Shown here: positions 8,113 through 15,882 of the stretch, one piece after another | How the letters are laid out: every line of letters starts with the position of its first letter | Position numbering within the stretch: the stretch's first letter is position 1 | Assembly (NCBI GenBank): GCA_900471515.1 | Contig: UCFC01000018.1 | Coordinates: 108,902-172,901 of the forward strand | Reading direction: 5' to 3' | DNA: 64,000 bases | Origin: Hyphomicrobiales bacterium | Lineage (GTDB): Bacteria; Pseudomonadota; Alphaproteobacteria; Rhizobiales; Rhizobiaceae | Position numbers and translations under genes: made by a program | Notes under the pieces: generated by a model | What the model saw: the letters and a program-made list of their open reading frames with translations, nothing else | Databases searched by the model: none | What the model was told of the DNA's origin: nothing

Positions 8113-11040
8113 CTACCAGCCTTCCCGAAGCACCTTTTCCAGCGTGTCGACGAAGAAATCGGCGCTTTGTTCGCTAAGGCAGAGCGGCGGCTTGATCTTC
8201 AGCACGTTCAGGTGATCGCCGGTCGGCTGCATGATGATGCCGAGTTCTAGGAGCCGGTCGCAGATCGCCGCCGTCTCCTCGGTCGCCGGCGCCAGCGTCA
8301 CTCTGTCGCGTACGAATTCGAGGCCGAGATAGAGGCCGATGCCGTGAACGGCGCCGACGATCGGGTAGGCGTCGATGAGGGCCGCCAGCCGCGCCTTCAG
8401 ATGGTCGCCGACCTCGCGCGCGTTGTCCTGCAGCCGCTCCTCGGCCATCACGTCGAGAACGGTCATGCCGGCAACGCAGCTGACGGGGCTGCCGCCGGCG
8501 GAGGAAAAGAAGGTGCCTTCCTTCTCCAGCGAGGCGGCGATCTCCTTCGTCGTGATGACGGCGCCGAGCGGGTGGCCGTCGCCCATGCCTTTGGCGATGG
8601 TGATGATATCGGGCACGACGCCCTGCTGCTCGAAGCCCCAGAAATAATGGCCGAGCCGCCCGTAGCCGACCTGTACCTCGTCGGCGATGCAGAGGCCGCC
8701 GCGCTCGCGCACCTGCCGGTAGACCTCCGCCAGATAACCGTCGGGCAACGGAATGCCGCCGGCATTGCCGTAGACCGATTCGGCGATGAAACCGGCGAGG
8801 CCCTCGCCTTCGGCGTCGATGGCCTCCAGCACCGGGCTGAGAGCGGCGAGATAGTCCGCCGTCGATTCCGGCCCGCGGAACTGGCCGCGATAGGTATTGG
8901 GCGCAACGACGGGGTGAACCCAGTCCGGCCGCGTCGTCAAAGCCCGCGGATTGTCGGCGATGGAGGTGGAGACCGCGTCGCTTGCCACCGACCAGCCGTG
9001 ATAGGCCTCCAGCAGGCAGAGCATGTTGCGATGGCCGCTATGTGCCCAGGCAAGCCGCAGCGCCAGGTCGTTGGCTTCCGAGCCGCTGTTGACCAGGAAC
9101 ACGGCATCCATGCCGTCGGGCGCCAGCGACGCCAGGCTCTCGGAGAATTCCGCGACGGCGGCGTAGTGGAAGCGCGAATTGGTATTCAACAGCAGCCATT
9201 GCTGGCCGATCGCTTCCGCCATGCGCGGATGCCCGTGGCCGAGGATCGTGACATTGTTGACCATGTCGAGATAGGCGCGCGCCTCGACATCGAAAAGATG
9301 CTCCTTCCAGCCGCGCTCGATCTGCGGCGGATCTGCGTAATAGTTCTTCTGCGGGCTTGCGAAATGCGCCTGCCGCCGTTCCAGAAGCGTCGCCGTTTCG
9401 GGTTTCGGCGCATCGGCGCCCGGCCCGAGCAGCGCCGAAGGCGAGGGGCAGAGCGCGGACCAGGCCCCGGCCTGCTGCGGTGTGGCAAAGAGCGGCGGCT
9501 CGAATCCGGCGACACTGCCGAGCTGCAGGCGCAAGCCGCCGAGCGAGGATGTCTCGCCGGAGACCGTGCCGAGCCGCTCGCCGGCGGCGACCTCGCTGCC
9601 GTCCTCGACCGAAAGTGCGATACCGTCGACATGCAGCTTCATATCGGCGCCCGTGAGCACCAGATGCTGGTCGTACCAGGTGATCCGGCCGGCAAAGGGC
9701 GCGGCAACGGTGCTACCTGCGGCAAGGCAGATATCCATGTGCAGGGCATAGGTCGCCTGGGCTTTTGCGTGGTGCAGGCCGGCGCGGGACAGGCGATGTT
9801 CGCCGTAGCGCGTCGCCGCGATCCCCGTTTCCGCCGCCGCGCGGGCCAGAAGCCGCCAGTCCATGTCGCTCGCCAGCCAGTTGCCGCCGGAAAAATGCGG
9901 GCTCTGCACGCCAAGATCGACATAGGCGATGGAGGCCGGATCGATTTCCGGCAGGAGCGGCTGCCAGTCCGCCGTATCGACGCCGGCAATATCGAAACCG
10001 GCCGCCTTCAGGATCGCCGCCTCCATCAGTTCGAACGGCACCGACATTGCCGTATCGAAGATCCGCCGTTCGCCCTCCAGGTTTCCCCTGACATAGTCGT
10101 TGTCGGGATCGATCGCGATCTGCTGCTCGCCGCTCGCGACGAGGATGACGGCGCGCGCCACGATGAGCGGCCAGAGCGCCTTCAGCTCGTCCTCGCTCAG
10201 CGGATAGATTTCGTGATAGGCCTTCACCGCCGGCAGGATGTTAAACGGATCGCCATCGGCCTGATGCAGCAGCGAGGCGCAGGTCACGGCAAGGTCGCCG
10301 ACCAGCCAGCCCCGGATGATGTCGCCGAAGTCGATCACCCCGTCGGGGACAGGCCGGCCGTGCGCATCCGGGTGGCTGACGACATTGTCGCCCGTTACAT
10401 CGTGATGAACCGCCTGGAGCCGCAGCGCCGGCGCAAGCGGCTGGATGCGGCGCACCGCCATGACCATCGTCTTGGCGATCCTGTCGCGGGCCGCGCTGTC
10501 GGTAATGGAGGAAAGCAGCTGCACGGCAACCGGTCCGGCGCGGCGCAGGTCCCATTGCAGGCTGCGGTCGAGTCCGGGATGGGTAAAATCGGCAAGGGCC
10601 GCCGCCAGCCGCGCGCACAGCGCGCCGAGCGCTGCGACCGAAGCGGGCGCCAGATAGGCACGCTGTGTCAGGCCTTCGCCATCCAGATATTCCAGCAGGC
10701 GAACCTGATAGGCCTGCTCCCGCACGCTGACGGAAACGATCTCCCGCCCGTCGGTGGAGGACATCACGTTTGGAACGCGCGGCGCATCCGCCTTGGCGCG
10801 CAAATGATGGATCGCCGCATTCTGCGCTTCGAGCTCTTCGGTCCGGTAGGCGGCATGGCAGATCTTCAGCACGTAGCGGCCGTCTTCCGTGTCCAGCCGG
10901 TAGTTGCGGTCCTGCTGGCTGCCGAGTTCGGATAGCGTGCCGGAAAGCCCGTAGTGAGAAAGCAGGATGTCCGCGGCCTCGGAAGCGGTAACATCGGGGC
11001 GCGGAAGCGCCATGCGGTCAACAAGCGCTTCCTCGGTCAT
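8113..11040 (-). CDS. Three-domain fusion: APH-type kinase, M23-like domain, class III aminotransferase-fold phospho-lyase
   Basis: A 975-residue protein with three parts. Residues about 30-330 are an aminoglycoside/choline-kinase-like phosphotransferase with the catalytic H213-D214-x4-N219 and the metal-binding DFG at 237-239. Residues about 415-515 resemble a LytM/M23 beta domain, but the metal ligands look eroded (LHMDI at 433-437, LHVDG at 469-473). Residues about 555-975 are a class III PLP enzyme with NSGSEAN (651-657), D787-E788 and the Schiff-base lysine K817 in IAKGMG. In animals, separate kinase and PLP proteins of these families phosphorylate hydroxylysine and then remove phosphate and ammonia; fusion suggests the same two-step logic on an amino alcohol. 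The ATG at 11040 follows GGAGGGG. Substrate unknown. Confidence 0.88.
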   Translation of the reverse strand: MTEEALVDRMALPRPDVTASEAADILLSHYGLSGTLSELGSQQDRNYRLDTEDGRYVLKICHAAYRTEELEAQNAAIHHLRAKADAPRVPNVMSSTDGREIVSVSVREQAYQVRLLEYLDGEGLTQRAYLAPASVAALGALCARLAAALADFTHPGLDRSLQWDLRRAGPVAVQLLSSITDSAARDRIAKTMVMAVRRIQPLAPALRLQAVHHDVTGDNVVSHPDAHGRPVPDGVIDFGDIIRGWLVGDLAVTCASLLHQADGDPFNILPAVKAYHEIYPLSEDELKALWPLIVARAVILVASGEQQIAIDPDNDYVRGNLEGERRIFDTAMSVPFELMEAAILKAAGFDIAGVDTADWQPLLPEIDPASIAYVDLGVQSPHFSGGNWLASDMDWRLLARAAAETGIAATRYGEHRLSRAGLHHAKAQATYALHMDICLAAGSTVAAPFAGRITWYDQHLVLTGADMKLHVDGIALSVEDGSEVAAGERLGTVSGETSSLGGLRLQLGSVAGFEPPLFATPQQAGAWSALCPSPSALLGPGADAPKPETATLLERRQAHFASPQKNYYADPPQIERGWKEHLFDVEARAYLDMVNNVTILGHGHPRMAEAIGQQWLLLNTNSRFHYAAVAEFSESLASLAPDGMDAVFLVNSGSEANDLALRLAWAHSGHRNMLCLLEAYHGWSVASDAVSTSIADNPRALTTRPDWVHPVVAPNTYRGQFRGPESTADYLAALSPVLEAIDAEGEGLAGFIAESVYGNAGGIPLPDGYLAEVYRQVRERGGLCIADEVQVGYGRLGHYFWGFEQQGVVPDIITIAKGMGDGHPLGAVITTKEIAASLEKEGTFFSSAGGSPVSCVAGMTVLDVMAEERLQDNAREVGDHLKARLAALIDAYPIVGAVHGIGLYLGLEFVRDRVTLAPATEETAAICDRLLELGIIMQPTGDHLNVLKIKPPLCLSEQSADFFVDTLEKVLREGW

Positions 11041-11257
11041 GGCACCCCTCCGCGGCATGATTCGATTACCTATTAAAACAGATAATCAAGCACTTGCCGA
11101 CAGGCAACGGAAGATTGCGCGACAACATCGGCCCGAAAACCGCAATCGATTTTCGCAAAGCCCGATGCGCAGGTCAAAAGAGTTGAAGCGTCCCTTGTGC
11201 GTCCGAACGCACGCACGGCGCTCTGGCCGAGGATTTGGAGCGAATGCGTCGCCTGCC

Positions 11258-12142
11258 TCAACCCATGCGTTCGGAGGCGTAGCTTCCGGGGCTTGCCGGG
11301 AAGACGATCGTGCGGTTGCCGTTGAGGAAGACGCGGCGGTGGATATGCGCATGGATGGCGCGCGCCAGCACCTGGCTTTCGACGTCGCGGCCGATCGAGA
11401 CATAATCCTCGGCGCTCTGCGCATGGGTGATGCGCGCCGTGTCCTGCTCGATGATCGGGCCTTCGTCCAGATCGGCCGTCACATAGTGCGCCGTGGCGCC
11501 AATGAGCTTCACGCCGCGCTCGTAGGCCTGCTTGTAGGGGTTGGCGCCCTTGAAGCTCGGCAGGAAGGAATGGTGGATGTTGATGATGCGGCCCGACATC
11601 TTCCGGCACATCGCGTCCGACAGAACTTGCATGTAGCGGGCAAGCACGACAAGTTCGGTTCCGGTCTGCTCCACAAGGTCCATGAGCTGGGCTTCGGCCT
11701 GCGGCTTGTTCTCCTTCGTCACCTTGATGTGGTGGAAGGGAATGTCGTGATTGACGACGACCTTCTGGTAGTCGAAATGGTTGGAGACGACGCCGACGAT
11801 ATCGATCGGCAGCGCCCCGATCTTCCAGCGGTAGAGCAGGTCGTTGAGACAATGGCCGAAGCGCGAGACCATCAGCAGCACCTTCATGCGCTCGCTGCCG
11901 TCGTGCACCTGCGCATCCATGCCGAATCTCTCGTAGATAGGCTTGAAGCCTTCGCGGATTTCCGCAAGCGTCGCACCCTCTTCGGAAATGAAGCTGACGC
12001 GCATGAAGAACTTGCCGGTATCGAGATCGTCGAACTGCGAGCTGTCGATGATGTTGCAGCCCTTTTCGGCGAGATAGGTGGAAATGGCCGCCACCACGCC
12101 GCGTGTCGACTTGCAGCTTACCGTCAATACATAGTCCGTCAT
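11258..12142 (-). CDS. purU: Formyltetrahydrofolate deformylase
   Basis: A 294-residue PurU, which hydrolyses 10-formyltetrahydrofolate to tetrahydrofolate and formate and so balances one-carbon units. It has an N-terminal ACT domain (about 4-85) and a formyltransferase-like catalytic domain with NIHHSFLPSF (188-197) and the catalytic aspartate region TADLDEGPI (222-230). The start at 12142 follows GGGAAGAGGGC; the in-frame extension to 12235 has no start support. It stands between the kinase-lyase fusion and the acyltransferase with gaps of about 200 bases on either side, and its upstream gap carries a repeated heptamer (12179-12269). Confidence 0.93.
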   Translation of the reverse strand: MTDYVLTVSCKSTRGVVAAISTYLAEKGCNIIDSSQFDDLDTGKFFMRVSFISEEGATLAEIREGFKPIYERFGMDAQVHDGSERMKVLLMVSRFGHCLNDLLYRWKIGALPIDIVGVVSNHFDYQKVVVNHDIPFHHIKVTKENKPQAEAQLMDLVEQTGTELVVLARYMQVLSDAMCRKMSGRIINIHHSFLPSFKGANPYKQAYERGVKLIGATAHYVTADLDEGPIIEQDTARITHAQSAEDYVSIGRDVESQVLARAIHAHIHRRVFLNGNRTIVFPASPGSYASERMG

Positions 12143-12178
12143 GCCCTCTTCCCTCCTTGCGGCCGCCGTCGTGCTTAA

Positions 12179-12269
12179 ATGAAAGCCCCGGTCACGAACA
12201 GGCCGGCAAGCTTTCATTTCTGCAATAAATTGCAAGCCGAACTTTCATGCCTGCCGCATTTGCTTTCAT
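12179..12269. promoter_or_regulatory. Four copies of heptamer CTTTCAT/ATGAAAG upstream of purU
   Basis: CTTTCAT occurs at 12211-12217, 12242-12248 and 12263-12269, with the inverse ATGAAAG at 12179-12185. The steps are 32, 31 and 21 bases, close to whole numbers of helical turns, so all copies would face the same side of the DNA. This looks like a regulator-binding array in front of purU. No regulator is known to me for this motif. Confidence 0.4.
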
Positions 12270-12344
12270 GGCCGCAAGCTTATGACAGACCGCGCGCAAT
12301 TCCGTTCTGCCTGCGCCGTTCGAAGTCTCGTCCTCGCCTTCCGC

Positions 12345-13370
12345 TCATCCAAGGTCGGCGGCCGGCCGGCTGGCAATCCGGACTTTCCTGCGCGGCGTGA
12401 CGATTTCGTGGATGATCGCGCCCACGATGCAGGAGAGCACGAGACACAGGATCACGAAGACGACGGGCTGCTGAAGCGCGCCGATCGGGAAGCGGTTGGC
12501 GACGATCCGGAGGAAAGCCAGCGTGAAGGCGTGGGTGATATAGATCTCGTAGGAGGCGTCGCCGAGATAGTTGAGCCAGCCGACGACGGGCAGCTTCGAG
12601 AAGTCGATGGAGATGGCGCTGTAGACGATGAAGAGTGCCGGTATGCCCCATCCATAATAACGGTCCTCGGGCCGCACCAAAGCCTCGTTGACGAACAGGA
12701 AGACGAAGGCGACGGCAAGCAGAACCCAGGCCCAGCGCTGCGGCAGCAGAAGCTTCTGGCCGTAGAGCCAGCCGAGTGCTGCGCCGGCCAGGAATTCGAG
12801 GATGATCGGTTCCCCGTAAAATTTGGTGGCGGTCGCTTCCGGCAGCAGATGGCAGACGATCAGGATGGCCAGAAAGGCCCCGAAGAGCGCCGGCAGCCGA
12901 TAGTCCTCGCGGATCGGCAGCAGCAGCGCAAAGACGAAATAGAAGAACATCTCGTAGTTCAGCGTCCAGCCGGGCACGATGACGGGCACGATCATCGTCG
13001 TATCGACCGGGTTGATCCATGGCAGGAACAGCATCGAGGCCATGAGATGCGGCAGGTCGAAGGCGGTCGATTTCAAAAGCGACGGCGCGACAAGTGCGAC
13101 AAGTGCCGAAAACAGCGTCGCCAGCCAGTAGAGCGGCACGATCCTCCTGATGCGCTTGCGGGCGAAATCGACCGGCGTCGTGGCGCGCCCGCTGGCCGTC
13201 AGCCACATCACGAAACCGCTGAGCACGAAGAAGATATCGACGCCCGTTTCGCCATAGGTGAACGCGGTCGCGTCGATGGCCGGATTGACCTTGGCAAGCT
13301 GCAGGATCGCGTGGAAATAGACGACCAGCAACGCCGCGATGGCGCGCAGATATTGCAGCTGGACAAGCAT
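12345..13370 (-). CDS. Membrane acyltransferase, ExoZ/acyltransferase-3 family
   Basis: A 341-residue integral membrane acyltransferase with about ten helices. The N-terminus LQYLRAIAALLVVYFHA carries the RxxA...H signature of family 3 enzymes, and DIFFVLSGFVMWLT is typical of the ExoZ subgroup, which adds acetyl groups to exopolysaccharide. I placed the start at 13370, whose MLVQLQYLRA matches the family, with GGGAG eleven bases upstream. It is 55 bases downstream of the Wzy-like polymerase gene on the same strand, which supports a role in decorating the polysaccharide made by this locus. Confidence 0.88.
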   Translation of the reverse strand: MLVQLQYLRAIAALLVVYFHAILQLAKVNPAIDATAFTYGETGVDIFFVLSGFVMWLTASGRATTPVDFARKRIRRIVPLYWLATLFSALVALVAPSLLKSTAFDLPHLMASMLFLPWINPVDTTMIVPVIVPGWTLNYEMFFYFVFALLLPIREDYRLPALFGAFLAILIVCHLLPEATATKFYGEPIILEFLAGAALGWLYGQKLLLPQRWAWVLLAVAFVFLFVNEALVRPEDRYYGWGIPALFIVYSAISIDFSKLPVVGWLNYLGDASYEIYITHAFTLAFLRIVANRFPIGALQQPVVFVILCLVLSCIVGAIIHEIVTPRRKVRIASRPAADLG

Positions 13371-13425
13371 CTGACGTCTTGCTCCCAAGGGCTCCCGCAG
13401 ACCGCCCTTCGGGCAGACCGCTTCG

Positions 13426-14697
13426 TCAACTCACTACATTTGCCGGACGACCCTGCCGGATGCGTGGCGTGTCGCGGAAACGCATGAACCCGATGACAAG
13501 CCAGAGGAGGCCGGCGATTTTCATCGAGAAGATCGCCGTTCCCCCGATCATCATATTCAGAAAAATGAAAAGAGAAAGTGAATGGGCGCAGCGCCGTTGC
13601 GCCGCACTCGTGCCTGCCGGAAACAGGCAGACGAAGAGCCAGAAGGCGATGACGCCGAAGATCGTCGCGCCGTAGACGAGATAGACATAGCCGCTATCGG
13701 CGAATTCGGCGACCTTGTCGACCGAAAGCCCGAGAACCGCCAGCGGATCGAGATCCATCAGCTTCTTCATCGTCAGATTGATGCGCCCGGTGAAATTGTC
13801 GCCGATCGCGGTCGGGTCCTTCATGTAGACGAGGAAACCGGCGAAAACGATGAGCGGCATCAGCGCCAGATTGAGAACCTTGGGGATTTTCGGAAAGACG
13901 AAATAGCCGCCGATGCAGCAGATGGAGAAGATCAGCATCGTGCGCGTGTCGTTCGTGGTCAGGATCAGCAATGCGGTTGCGATGGAAAGCGTCCGGTCGA
14001 TCCGCGTCAGCCGGTCCCACATCGAAATCAGGTAGATCGCGATCACGCCGCAGAAATTGGCAAGCGATACCTGCTCCAGGAAGATCGACGACGAACGGTG
14101 GTCGATGATGCCGAAGGAGAAACGGCCGGGAAAGCCGAGCGCGTTCTGGAACAGGCCGGTCGTGTTGAAGCTGAGCGGCTTCAGCCCGCGCGTATTGGCG
14201 AAATAGTCCGAAGGGTGCACGATGCTGACATAGAAGGGCACGCTGATGATCTCGAAGATCAGGAACAGCAGCACCATGAAACAGGCCGCCCGGAAGATCA
14301 GCTTCAGCGTCCGCTCGTTGCACCAGCCTCCAAGCCCGGTGAAGCAGAAGATGATCAGCACGTTGCGGAAATGGTCGATAAAGGCCATGCGGTTGAGCGC
14401 ACTGACATAGATCGTCACGATCAGCGTGAAGAGCATGAACAGGAAGGCCGCAAGGTCCTCCTCGTAGATCCCCTTGTGCAGGATGTAGACGATGGCGCTC
14501 GCCATGATCAGGCCTTCGCTCGCCGCCACATGCGTCATAGAAAGCGGCGTGACGTTATGGTTTATGAAGGCCAGGATGCCGTTGTAGAGAACGGAAAGCA
14601 GCCCGAGGATCAGGATCGGGTAATCGAGACGCGAAGCCGCGCTCGCGGTTTCGGCCATCGTCTGCAATCTCGTGCCTGTCTCGCCGATTGCCGCCAT
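13426..14697 (-). CDS. Polysaccharide polymerase-like membrane protein (Wzy/O-antigen ligase type)
   Basis: A 423-residue protein with roughly ten to twelve hydrophobic helices and a large extracytoplasmic loop (about 180-230, containing SIVHPSDYFANTRG and LFQNALGFPG), the layout of Wzy polymerases that join lipid-linked repeat units on the periplasmic side. Sequence conservation in this class is low, so the call rests on topology and on neighbours: a GH5 glycanase immediately upstream (stop one base before this ATG), an ExoZ-like acyltransferase downstream and a Wzc-type protein divergently encoded. A second possible start is the ATG at 14658. ExoQ-like function is possible. Confidence 0.8.
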   Translation of the reverse strand: MAAIGETGTRLQTMAETASAASRLDYPILILGLLSVLYNGILAFINHNVTPLSMTHVAASEGLIMASAIVYILHKGIYEEDLAAFLFMLFTLIVTIYVSALNRMAFIDHFRNVLIIFCFTGLGGWCNERTLKLIFRAACFMVLLFLIFEIISVPFYVSIVHPSDYFANTRGLKPLSFNTTGLFQNALGFPGRFSFGIIDHRSSSIFLEQVSLANFCGVIAIYLISMWDRLTRIDRTLSIATALLILTTNDTRTMLIFSICCIGGYFVFPKIPKVLNLALMPLIVFAGFLVYMKDPTAIGDNFTGRINLTMKKLMDLDPLAVLGLSVDKVAEFADSGYVYLVYGATIFGVIAFWLFVCLFPAGTSAAQRRCAHSLSLFIFLNMMIGGTAIFSMKIAGLLWLVIGFMRFRDTPRIRQGRPANVVS

Positions 14698-14698
14698 G

Positions 14699-15754
14699 TC
14701 ACTGCCCCGCAGGCTTCACCGCCGTGCAGGCGGCAGCCGGTTTGGGCACCATCTGCTCGAGCAGACGCATCTGGGGGCGCTCGGGCGTGTCGCGCGGCTG
14801 CACGTTGAACGGTTCATTGGGCGGCCACCATTCTCCGGCCGCCCAGTAGGAAAAGCCGATCCACGCGTCGCTGTTGTCCGACATCGTGGTCAGCATCGCC
14901 TTCAGGCCGTCGAGGCAGTCCGCGTTCGCCGACGCGCCGAATTCGCCGAGAAAGCCGCGTTTGCCGTTCGTCTTCAGCCAGGCGGTCACATTGGCGATGG
15001 CGTTGGTCGCCGCCTTTGCGCCTTCGCAGGTATCGTGCGTGCCGGAGGAATCGGCATCGAGATACTGATGGAACTCGTAGGCGTAGAAATCGAGCGGATC
15101 ATGCACGCCGAGCATGACGCTTCCGTTGGCGCCGCCGATCACGTCCGTCTGCCAGCTTGCCGCTCCGCTCCAGGCCGTGCCGGGAACCAGGATGAGATTG
15201 CGCGCCCCGACCGCCCTGATGCCGCGGATCGCGGCATTGGCGGCTTTCAGCCAATCGGTTGCGGGAATGTCGTGCGGCTCGTTCATCAGCCCGAAGAGGA
15301 CGCCCTCCTGATTGGCGAATTCGACGGAAAGCCGCGCCCAGAAATCGGCAAAGGCCGCGTTCGTCGCCGGCGGCTTGCCGACCTGATCCTTGTCGTAATA
15401 GCCGAAATTGTGCGGATCGAGCAGCACGCTCATCTTGTGCCTGCGCACCAGTGCCACCGTATCCTTCAGGCGCTGTAATTCGTCATCGTCGAGCCGCGCG
15501 CCAAGCGTCGGCTGCAGCCGCTCCCAGCGGAAGGGCAGGCGGATGATCGTCATGCCCTTCCCGGCGAAATAGCCGATCGTCTCTTGCGAAGGATAGGTGT
15601 AATTCGTGCCGTAGAGCCCGCCGCGCTCGCCATATTCGGCGCCGGAGAGGTTGACGCCGTAATAGCAAAGCGGCGCGTCAGCGGCATGGGTGGTGGACGA
15701 TATGCCCATGACGGCGCCAGCCAGCAGCCTGTGCAGCAGTCTTTTCCGTTTCAT
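14699..15754 (-). CDS. Secreted glycoside hydrolase family 5 (endoglucanase-like)
   Basis: A 351-residue GH5 enzyme with a signal peptide (MKRKRLLHRLL, hydrophobic core, cleavage near THA/AD at 24-25). The general acid is E159 in LMNEPHD and the nucleophile E271 in GFLGEFGAS, both in the expected strand contexts; RLPFRWERLQP (72-82) is also family-typical. It should cut beta-linked glucans or a mixed beta-glycan in the periplasm or outside. The ATG at 15754 follows GAGG; an upstream extension to 15805 is not supported. Being first in a transcript with a polymerase and acyltransferase, it probably trims or releases the polysaccharide made here rather than serving nutrition. Confidence 0.92.
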   Translation of the reverse strand: MKRKRLLHRLLAGAVMGISSTTHAADAPLCYYGVNLSGAEYGERGGLYGTNYTYPSQETIGYFAGKGMTIIRLPFRWERLQPTLGARLDDDELQRLKDTVALVRRHKMSVLLDPHNFGYYDKDQVGKPPATNAAFADFWARLSVEFANQEGVLFGLMNEPHDIPATDWLKAANAAIRGIRAVGARNLILVPGTAWSGAASWQTDVIGGANGSVMLGVHDPLDFYAYEFHQYLDADSSGTHDTCEGAKAATNAIANVTAWLKTNGKRGFLGEFGASANADCLDGLKAMLTTMSDNSDAWIGFSYWAAGEWWPPNEPFNVQPRDTPERPQMRLLEQMVPKPAAACTAVKPAGQ

Positions 15755-15882
15755 GGCTATCCTCGGGTCGCGGCAGATCGCCACGTCGGCTTCGATGCCC
15801 GGCATCTTAACGGTCCGTTAGCTAAGAATTTCTAAAGTCGCTGCGTCTCGGCCATCCTTTCTCGCCGGGCGGATGCGGTGTT

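Noticed and set aside
8344..10935. 863-codon forward open frame opposite the kinase-lyase fusion
   Set aside because: It is the antisense shadow of a GC-rich gene: rich in Arg, Gly, Ala, Asp and His, no recognisable domain and no ribosome site, whereas the minus-strand protein has intact catalytic motifs.
12211..12269. CRISPR-like repeat array
   Set aside because: The repeated unit is only seven bases with unequal short spacers; no Cas genes exist in the window.
14699..15754. Cellulose synthesis accessory endoglucanase (BcsZ/CelC)
   Set aside because: BcsZ belongs to GH8 and would sit with bcsA/bcsB; this enzyme is GH5 and lies with Wzy-type genes.
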